Shown here: positions 1 to 4,712 of the stretch, one piece after another
Position numbering within the stretch: the first letter of the stretch is position 1
How the letters are laid out: each line of letters begins with the position of its first letter
Assembly (NCBI GenBank): GCA_902773265.1
Contig: CACYDZ010000243.1
Coordinates: forward strand, 1-12,046
From: an uncultured Ruminococcus sp.
GTDB taxonomy: Bacteria > Bacillota > Clostridia > Oscillospirales > Acutalibacteraceae
Reading direction: 5' to 3'
DNA length: 12,046 bases
Notes under the pieces: model-generated
The model's input: the letters and a program-made list of their open reading frames with translations, nothing else
Database searches by the model: none
Told to the model about the DNA's origin: nothing
Position numbers and translations under genes: made by a program

Positions 1-774
1 ATTGCCACCTTAAAGGGAGAACAGAAAAAACTGGAAGAACAGCTTGCGGACAATCCGAATTTGGACGAAGAGCAGTTAAGAAAAGCAGAAGCGGAATTAA
101 AAGGTCAGAAAGGTATGATAAGCAGAAAACGAGACGAGTTGCAAAGTAACCTGAAATCCAACAGTAAAACGCTGGAAAATATCCGTAGTCAATGTGATGA
201 ATTTATCAGGACAGAAAGAGAATGTCGGTTAATCAAGACTTTATCCGATACGGCAAGCGGTAAGATAGGAAACGGCAAAGACAAAATTGAACTGGAAACA
301 TTTGTGCAGATGACCTATTTTGACCGTATTCTTACCAGAGCAAACAGCAGGTTCAAGACGATGACAGACGGGCAGTATGAGATGGAACGCCGTAAAAAAG
401 CAGAAAGCAAAAGAAGTCAGGCAGGATTGGATATAGATGTTATTGATTATCACAGCAAAAAATCCTCCCGAAGTATCAGCACATTGTCGGGAGGAGAGTC
501 TTTCAAAGCATCATTATCGCTTGCGTTAGGGCTTGCCGATGAGGTGCAGTCATCAGCAGGAGGAGTGCGTTTAGATACGATGTTTGTTGATGAAGGATTT
601 GGCACACTTGACGATGAATCATTGAATAATGCCATAAAGGTATTGAATGATTTAAGTGAGGGCAACCGTCTGGTAGGAATTATTTCTCATGTAAAAGAAC
701 TGGAGAACAGAATTGATAAAAAAATTATCATTACGAAAGATGTTGTCGGAAGTCATGCAAAAGTAACGGAGTAG
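1..774 (+). CDS. sbcC: Exonuclease SbcC, C-terminal part (5' end outside window)
   Basis: The frame is open from base 1, so this is the last 257 residues of a larger protein. SbcC is the SMC/Rad50-like ATPase that works with the nuclease SbcD on DNA ends and hairpins. The visible part starts in a charged, Lys/Glu-rich stretch typical of the returning coiled-coil arm. It then enters the C-terminal ATPase lobe: the ABC signature LSGGE at about residues 162-166 of the visible part, a Walker B with D-loop (MFVDEGFGTLD, about 194-204), and an H-loop histidine in ISHVKELENRI near the end. The Walker A lobe and the zinc-hook would lie upstream, outside the window. The gene converges on degV. An RecN- or SMC-like protein is a less likely reading, because the FGTLDDESL Walker B context is typical of SbcC. 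Confidence 0.9.
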   Translation: MATLKGEQKKLEEQLADNPNLDEEQLRKAEAELKGQKGMISRKRDELQSNLKSNSKTLENIRSQCDEFIRTERECRLIKTLSDTASGKIGNGKDKIELETFVQMTYFDRILTRANSRFKTMTDGQYEMERRKKAESKRSQAGLDIDVIDYHSKKSSRSISTLSGGESFKASLSLALGLADEVQSSAGGVRLDTMFVDEGFGTLDDESLNNAIKVLNDLSEGNRLVGIISHVKELENRIDKKIIITKDVVGSHAKVTE

Positions 775-827
775 AGATTTCCCATATATCATCACACCTT
801 ATATCTTTGATAAATTTTGAAAAAATA

Positions 828-847
828 GTCCTGTCAGAAAACAGGAC
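828..847 (-). terminator. Intrinsic terminator, mainly for degV
   Basis: A 7-bp perfect stem (GTCCTGT/ACAGGAC) closes a 6-nt loop. Read on the minus strand it is followed directly by TATTTTTT, as expected for a rho-independent terminator of degV. On the plus strand the downstream side is AGAAAAATTTT, a weaker tail, so it may serve sbcC only partly. Confidence 0.6.
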
Positions 848-899
848 AGAAAAATTTTCTGATGATTAAATATTTATCACAACTATATCTTTTCAGGTG

Positions 900-947
900 A
901 TATACTTCCGCCAATTACACTGATACTCAGAGATGGCGGAAGTATAT
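900..947. repeat. 13-bp inverted repeat with nested small hairpin in the degV 3' region
   Basis: Bases 900-912 pair perfectly with 935-947, closing a 22-nt loop. Inside the loop CTGA-TAC-TCAG (920-930) forms a second small hairpin. The element lies a few bases past the degV stop codon. Neither side has a clear T-run, so it looks more like a 3'-UTR stability structure than a terminator by itself. Confidence 0.55.
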
Positions 948-954
948 TAATATG

Positions 955-1812
955 TTACTCTGTCATGAACATGAAACCCATAGTAGACGGACCACAGTGT
1001 GAAGAGATAGTACAGCCTGCTCTTGAAATAACGATTTCGTCAAAGAAGTGTTTGTTTTCGACCAAAGCGACCAGCTCATTAAAAATTTCCTCATCAATTC
1101 CCGCATGAATGATACAAGCTCTTTTTTTACTGATATTATCATAGCTTTCCATTTTGTTGTCAATATATTGCATAAGCACTTTAGATAAACTGCCACGGTA
1201 TTTTTTACCAACATTCATACTGCCATCATTATTATCGACCTCAATACAAGGCTTGATATTCAGAAGATTTGCCCCGAATGCAGATACAGCCGAACATCTT
1301 CCCCCCGCTTTAAGATAGTTCATTTTGTCCACAACGAAGCTACACTGGACTTTACTTGTCATATTGCGTAAATTTTCGGCAATTTCTTTAGCGGTGAGTC
1401 CTTGTTTCAGCATATCCACAGCTTCCATGACAAGCAGACCGCTCCCCATAGAGAGATTACAGGAATCCACCACATGAATTTTAACACCCAGTTCCTTAGC
1501 GGCAAATTTACAATGCTGATAGCAGGTAGAAATGGCGTGTCCTATACTTATATGTACAATTTCACAGCCTTGTTCAACAACAGGTTTAAAGATGTCGATA
1601 TATTCCTGAATATTGACCGCTGAAGTTTTTGGTAACAGTCCTTTTTTGTCGAAATAGGCATAGATATCATCAGGAGTGATGTTCACAAAGTCGTCATAGG
1701 TATCTCCACCCAGAACAATATGTAGTGGTATGATAAGAATGTGATTTTTTTCGATAAAATCTTTCGGTAAATCGCAGGTACTGTCCGCACTGATAATAAT
1801 TCTCTGATTCAA
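955..1812 (-). CDS. DegV family fatty-acid-binding protein
   Basis: A 285-residue cytosolic protein of the DegV family. Members bind a fatty acid between two domains, and some (FakB) present it to the kinase FakA for phosphorylation. Visible family marks are the N-terminal ISADSTCDLP (residues 7-16), PKTSAVN (61-67) with the serine expected to hold the carboxylate, a glycine-rich AGGR motif near 169-172 and a C-terminal SSHCGPSTMG (270-279). The usual SSGLSGT segment is replaced by GHAIST (91-96), so this paralogue may have altered ligand contacts. The start is TTG: AGGAGG lies 8 nt upstream (1821-1826), and this start gives the expected N-terminus. It is a single gene with its own sigma-A promoter, divergent from the hemolysin III gene. 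No FakA is in the window, so the ligand and partner are not shown. Confidence 0.9.
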   Translation of the reverse strand: MNQRIIISADSTCDLPKDFIEKNHILIIPLHIVLGGDTYDDFVNITPDDIYAYFDKKGLLPKTSAVNIQEYIDIFKPVVEQGCEIVHISIGHAISTCYQHCKFAAKELGVKIHVVDSCNLSMGSGLLVMEAVDMLKQGLTAKEIAENLRNMTSKVQCSFVVDKMNYLKAGGRCSAVSAFGANLLNIKPCIEVDNNDGSMNVGKKYRGSLSKVLMQYIDNKMESYDNISKKRACIIHAGIDEEIFNELVALVENKHFFDEIVISRAGCTISSHCGPSTMGFMFMTE

Positions 1813-1870
1813 GGTTTATTCCTCCTAAAGTAATAAGTTATATAAAAATAAAATTATTTCTGTTATGTAC

Positions 1871-1899
1871 TTCATTTATTAACAAATTTATTATATAAT
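1871..1899 (+). promoter_or_regulatory. Possible promoter of the hemolysin III gene, overlapping that of degV
   Basis: TATAAT at 1894-1899 on the plus strand has a poor -35 (TTCATT, 1871-1876) at 17 nt. Its -10 overlaps the -10 of the degV promoter by two bases (1894-1895), so the two polymerases could not both bind. Weak support, from the -10 match and the position only. Confidence 0.35.
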
Positions 1900-1918
1900 A
1901 TAAACGATGATATTGCAA
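1890..1918 (-). promoter_or_regulatory. Sigma-A type promoter of degV
   Basis: On the minus strand, -35 TTGCAA (1913-1918), a 17-nt spacer and a perfect -10 TATAAT (1890-1895) precede degV by about 75 nt. Expected transcription start is near 1883. Confidence 0.75.
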
Positions 1919-1947
1919 GTCGAATTTTAGCATGAGGTGATTTTTTT

Positions 1948-2619
1948 ATGAATAAAGCAGAGATAAAGCAAGTAAAAGCACTGCCTGATAAACGCTATTC
2001 TTTGGGAGAAGAGATATTCAATTCTGTTTCGCATGGAGTAGGTTCTTTGCTGTCGGTAGCAGGAATGGTAGTATTGATAGTTATTTCAGCGTTACAGGGT
2101 GATGCGTGGAAAGTGGTCAGCAGTGCAGTTTTCGGAGCATCACTGATTATACTTTATACTATGTCCACTTTGTATCATGCCATCACCAACAGGAAAGCTA
2201 AAAATGTCATGCGTGTTATGGATCATGTGACTATATTCTTTTTGATAGCAGGAACCTATACTCCGCTGACATTGGTTACTTTACGGGGTGTAACAGGTTG
2301 GATACTGTTTGGATTTATATGGGGTTGTGCAGCATTGGGAATTGTATTCAATGCAATTAATCTGGAAAAATTCCGAAAGGTTTCGGTAGTCTGTTATATT
2401 ATCATGGGGTGGGCGATTATTTTTGCTGTCAGACCTCTTGTTCAGGCTATGCCGAAAATTTCGTTGATATTTCTGTTAATCGGTGGCATTGCGTATTCTG
2501 TGGGGGTTATTTTTTACGCAATAAAAAAAGTTAAATATTTTCATTCGGTATGGCATTTGTTTACGGTTGCAGGCAGTATTTTTCATTATTTTGCCATACT
2601 TACCTCTTTTTTAGGTTAA
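1948..2619 (+). CDS. trhA: Hemolysin III / TrhA family membrane protein (PAQR superfamily)
   Basis: A 223-residue polytopic membrane protein, the usual length for bacterial hemolysin III (YqfA/TrhA). The family belongs to the PAQR superfamily, and bacterial members have been linked to membrane lipid and fluidity homeostasis; hemolysis is mostly a historical label. The zinc-site pattern is complete: SxxxH in STLYHA (S73, H77), D92 in MDHVTIFFLIAGTYTP, and the C-terminal HxxxH (H199, H203) in HSVWHLF. About seven hydrophobic segments are visible. The ATG has GAGGTGA 7 nt upstream (1934-1940). It is a single gene, divergent from degV, and no convincing terminator follows it before the next promoter at 2650. 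Confidence 0.93.
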   Translation: MNKAEIKQVKALPDKRYSLGEEIFNSVSHGVGSLLSVAGMVVLIVISALQGDAWKVVSSAVFGASLIILYTMSTLYHAITNRKAKNVMRVMDHVTIFFLIAGTYTPLTLVTLRGVTGWILFGFIWGCAALGIVFNAINLEKFRKVSVVCYIIMGWAIIFAVRPLVQAMPKISLIFLLIGGIAYSVGVIFYAIKKVKYFHSVWHLFTVAGSIFHYFAILTSFLG

Positions 2620-2649
2620 ATTGAACAGCTTATTATCAAAAATATTGTC

Positions 2650-2678
2650 TTGACAAATGGTTTTCTGTCGTGTATCAT
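2650..2678 (+). promoter_or_regulatory. Strong sigma-A type promoter upstream of nadA
   Basis: A perfect -35 TTGACA (2650-2655), a 17-nt spacer and -10 TATCAT (2673-2678, one mismatch). It starts 31 nt after the hemolysin III stop. The predicted start near 2685 gives nadA a leader of about 264 nt, which contains repeat copy A. Confidence 0.6.
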
Positions 2679-2737
2679 CAACATATGTCGGATAGAAAAA
2701 GTTTTCTGCCTTAGCGGTTGATAATTAAGTTATTATG

Positions 2738-2872
2738 GTCAAAATTTGCTTACGCAAATTTTGGATTTTCTTGGGGAGTTAAAGGACTTTGCCCTTTAAA
2801 ATCCCACCAAAGGCTTCGCCTTTGGAATCTGCCACTTTTTGAAAAAAGTGGACAAAAACTTTTCATTGTCAC
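2738..2872 (-). repeat. Modular four-hairpin intergenic repeat, copy A (inverted)
   Basis: Read on the minus strand from 2872, this carries four successive hairpins. HP1: CCACTTTTT/AAAAAGTGG (2832-2851). HP2: CCAAAGGC-GAA-GCCTTTGG (2807-2825). HP3: TTAAAGG/CCTTTAA with one internal mismatch (2779-2799). HP4: CAAAATTTGC-GTAA-GCAAATTTTG (2740-2763), a perfect 10-bp stem with a GNRA-type loop. The order, spacing and linkers (AAAAGTTTTTGTC, GTGGGATTTTAAAGGGCAAA) match copy B. It fills most of the 329-nt stretch between the hemolysin III gene and nadA. No protein is encoded, and what spreads the element is unknown. Confidence 0.85.
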
Positions 2873-2948
2873 AGCTATACCTTGATTACGCATTTCAGAA
2901 AATTTTTGGTATTGTACTTATCGTTATTGGATAAAGGAGTAACAGATT

Positions 2949-3866
2949 GTGAAAAATATTTATGAATTTCAGCAGGAAATCAAACGCCTGAAAGAAGAAA
3001 AGGATTTCTGTATTCTTGCCCACAGTTACCAGTCAAGAGAGATTGTAGAAATTGCTGATTTTACAGGAGATTCTTTTCAGTTGAGTGTACAGGCAACCAA
3101 AGTCCCGAATAAAAATGTGATAATGTGCGGTGTGCGTTTTATGGCAGAAACGGTAAAACTGTTATCGCCTGAAAAGACAGTATATCTGGCTAACCCCATC
3201 GCAGGCTGTCCGATGGCAGAACAGATGGATAAGGAATTGATTGAAGAAGTTAAAAGACAATATCCCGATTATTGTGTGGTAGCATATATCAACACGACTT
3301 CCGAACTGAAAACGGTTTGTGATGTTTGTGTAACTTCAGCGTCAGCGGTAAAGATTGTCAAGAAATTACCGAATAAAAACATTCTGTTCATTCCCGACTG
3401 TAATCTTGGGGATTATGTAGCAAAGCAGGTTCCCGAAAAGAATTTCAAGTTACTGCACGGTGGTTGTCCGACACACGCAAAAATGACAGTAAGAGATGTA
3501 CAGAAAGCAAAAACACTCTATCCCAATGCGGAAATCCTGGTACACCCTGAATGTCAGCCGTCCGTAGTGGCACTTTGTGATTTTGTCGGTTCTACTTCAG
3601 CTATTATGAACTATGCTCAGAAATCAGACAAAAAAGAATTTATCATCGGTACAGAAATCAGTATTGCCGAACATCTTTCTTATATGTGTCCCGATAAGAA
3701 GTTCTATCCGCTTTCCAAAGACCTCATCTGTGCCAACATGAAAGCGACTACCCTGATAGATGTATACCGTACATTGAATGGCGATGGAGGGGAAGAAATC
3801 CTCATGGACAACGAAACTATGACGAAAGCCAGAAAATGTATTGACAAGATGATTGCATTAGGTTAA
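2949..3866 (+). CDS. nadA: Quinolinate synthase NadA
   Basis: A 305-residue cytosolic [4Fe-4S] enzyme that condenses iminoaspartate with dihydroxyacetone phosphate to quinolinate in de novo NAD synthesis. The three cluster ligands fit C87 (AGCPMA), C173 (GGCPTH) and C261 (ICANMK), at the spacing known from short NadA proteins. Other landmarks are AHSYQ (24-28), GVRFMAE (61-67), YINTTSE (113-119), the TSASA motif (129-133, for the usual TSANA), PDCNLGDY (149-156), HPEC (199-202) and GSTSAIM (214-220). The start is GTG with AAAGGAG 9 nt upstream (2933-2939), and no better in-frame ATG is near. Usually nadA sits with nadB and nadC. Here it stands alone, between two inverted copies of the hairpin repeat, so iminoaspartate supply and quinolinate use must be encoded elsewhere. 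Confidence 0.96.
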   Translation: MKNIYEFQQEIKRLKEEKDFCILAHSYQSREIVEIADFTGDSFQLSVQATKVPNKNVIMCGVRFMAETVKLLSPEKTVYLANPIAGCPMAEQMDKELIEEVKRQYPDYCVVAYINTTSELKTVCDVCVTSASAVKIVKKLPNKNILFIPDCNLGDYVAKQVPEKNFKLLHGGCPTHAKMTVRDVQKAKTLYPNAEILVHPECQPSVVALCDFVGSTSAIMNYAQKSDKKEFIIGTEISIAEHLSYMCPDKKFYPLSKDLICANMKATTLIDVYRTLNGDGGEEILMDNETMTKARKCIDKMIALG

Positions 3867-3928
3867 GGGTATCGTTCCTGAATTTTACGAATTTCCCCAA
3901 AAGTGAAATCTTTAACCGACTTTCAGCG

Positions 3929-4067
3929 GTGACAATTAAAAGTTTTTGTCGAACTTTTTTCAAAAAGTTCGTGAGGTCAAGGGGGGAAACCCCTTGTGGG
4001 ATTTTAAAGGGCAAAGCCCTTTAATCGGCTAAAAACGCAAACAAAATTTGTGTCAGCAAATTTTGAC
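3929..4067 (+). repeat. Modular four-hairpin intergenic repeat, copy B
   Basis: The four hairpins in plus orientation are: HP1 GAACTTTTT/AAAAAGTTC (3951-3970), HP2 CAAGGGG/CCCCTTG (3978-3996), HP3 TTAAAGGGC-AAA-GCCCTTTAA (4004-4024), HP4 CAAAATTTGT/GCAAATTTTG (4042-4065). Compared with copy A the stems differ in sequence but stay paired. Copy B lies 62 nt after the nadA stop and ends about 85 nt before the DUF378 gene. It faces copy A, so nadA is bracketed by inverted copies. Confidence 0.85.
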
Positions 4068-4107
4068 AATCCTTTCAGAATAGAAAAATTTTATACAAAT
4101 GAATAAA

Positions 4108-4149
4108 GAAACCTCTTTTATGCAATAATAAGGGCGTAAAGGAGGTTTT
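4108..4149 (+). promoter_or_regulatory. Shine-Dalgarno-sequestering hairpin of the DUF378 gene
   Basis: Bases 4108-4123 pair with 4134-4149 without a break: 16 pairs, three of them G-U, closing a 10-nt loop. The 3' arm contains the whole GGAGG (4141-4145) used by the ATG at 4154, so ribosome access needs the hairpin opened. A possible -10 (TATACA, 4092-4097) would start the RNA just before the hairpin, but no matching -35 is seen. Confidence 0.6.
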
Positions 4150-4153
4150 AATT

Positions 4154-4363
4154 ATGTTAGACAGAATAGCACTTACACTGCTGGTTATCGGCGGAATTAA
4201 CTGGGGTTCTGTAGGAATATTCCAGTTTGATTTGGTAGCATGGATATTCGGCGGACAGACAGGAATCATGAGCCGAATTATTTACACGCTTGTCGGACTT
4301 TCGGCATTGTGGTGTATTTCCCTGCTTTTCAAAGAAACTCCTGAAGAGCGAGTAACAGCATAA
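4154..4363 (+). CDS. DUF378 family small membrane protein
   Basis: A 69-residue protein matching the small DUF378 (YuzA-like) family of unknown function. The family signature is clear: an N-terminal hydrophobic segment running into GGINWGSVG (about residues 13-21), a short polar/aromatic bridge (FQFDLVAWIFGG), then a second hydrophobic segment (about 40-60, IIYTLVGLSALWCISLLF) and a charged tail. Two membrane passes are expected. AGGAGG lies about 8 nt before the ATG but is buried in a long hairpin, so translation may be conditional. It stands between nadA and the ileS promoter with no obvious partner. No terminator is visible between it and the ileS promoter. Confidence 0.88.
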   Translation: MLDRIALTLLVIGGINWGSVGIFQFDLVAWIFGGQTGIMSRIIYTLVGLSALWCISLLFKETPEERVTA

Positions 4364-4383
4364 GAAAAAAAGAAAAAACATCA

Positions 4384-4412
4384 TTGACTTTTCCGAAAAA
4401 ATGTGATATCAT
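4384..4412 (+). promoter_or_regulatory. Sigma-A promoter of the ileS leader
   Basis: -35 TTGACT (4384-4389), a 17-nt spacer and -10 TATCAT (4407-4412), preceded by TGA, which makes an extended -10. The predicted start near 4419 lies just upstream of T-box Stem I, and this supports the assignment. Confidence 0.75.
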
Positions 4413-4418
4413 TACAAA

Positions 4419-4691
4419 GATATCAAAAAGGCATTGACGAAGAAACGCAGTTTTCTAAGAAATCACAGAGAGTTGGTACATGGTGAAAGTCCGACATTTC
4501 ATTAGACTGTCAATCACTTCCGAGCTACTGTCCGAAAGTATATGTATATATACTACTAAGATAAGTCGGCTTTTCACCGTTAAAAGAAACGCATATGAAG
4601 TATGCCGTAACGGGTGGTTGAACGATACCCGTAATATGTTTATGTATTACAGAGTTTCGTCCTGTTATCAGGGCGGAACTCTCTTTATTTT
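4419..4691 (+). promoter_or_regulatory. T-box riboswitch (tRNA-Ile) with transcription attenuator
   Basis: A leader RNA that senses uncharged tRNA and lets ileS be transcribed. Stem I is closed by ATTGAC/GTCAAT (4433-4438 with 4509-4514) and carries the conserved distal motifs AGAGAGTTGG (4467-4476) and TGGTGAAAGTC (4481-4491). ATT followed by A at 4501-4503 is the best specifier candidate for Ile. Further hairpins are AGTATAT/ATATACT (4537-4554) and GCATA/TATGC (4591-4605). The T-box TGGT (4615-4618) would pair with the tRNA acceptor end and fits discriminator A. Antiterminator: AACGGG (4609-4614) with CCTGTT (4661-4666), and ACGA (4622-4625) with TCGT (4657-4660), leaving a 7-nt bulge UGGUUGA. 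The usual bulge is UGGNACC, so its last three bases are atypical. The exclusive alternative is the terminator at 4651-4690. Confidence 0.92.
4651..4690 (+). terminator. Attenuator of the ileS T-box leader
   Basis: Bases 4651-4664 pair with 4669-4682 (14 pairs, two G-U, 4-nt loop), followed by CTTTATTTTT. Its 5' arm contains TCGTCCTGTT, the same bases needed for the antiterminator, so the two folds exclude each other. The ileS ribosome binding site lies just beyond it. Confidence 0.88.
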
Positions 4692-4712
4692 TCACAGGAG
4701 GTTATGATAAAA

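Noticed and set aside
2685..2714. Nine-codon ORF (ATG...TAG) at the start of the nadA leader
   Set aside because: It has no Shine-Dalgarno, starts at about the predicted transcription start, and encodes nothing related to NAD; most likely chance.
3951..4024. Repeat hairpins as rho-independent terminators for nadA
   Set aside because: None of the stems is followed by a proper T-run in the plus direction, and the same unit occurs in other orientations upstream of genes.
4063..4097. TTGACA at the edge of copy B as -35 for the DUF378 gene
   Set aside because: The nearest -10-like TATACA is 23 nt away, too far for a sigma-A promoter; nothing suitable occurs at 16-18 nt.
4480..4707. 75-residue open frame across the ileS leader
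   Set aside because: It coincides with the T-box Stem I to terminator region, where RNA structure explains the sequence, and the product resembles no family.
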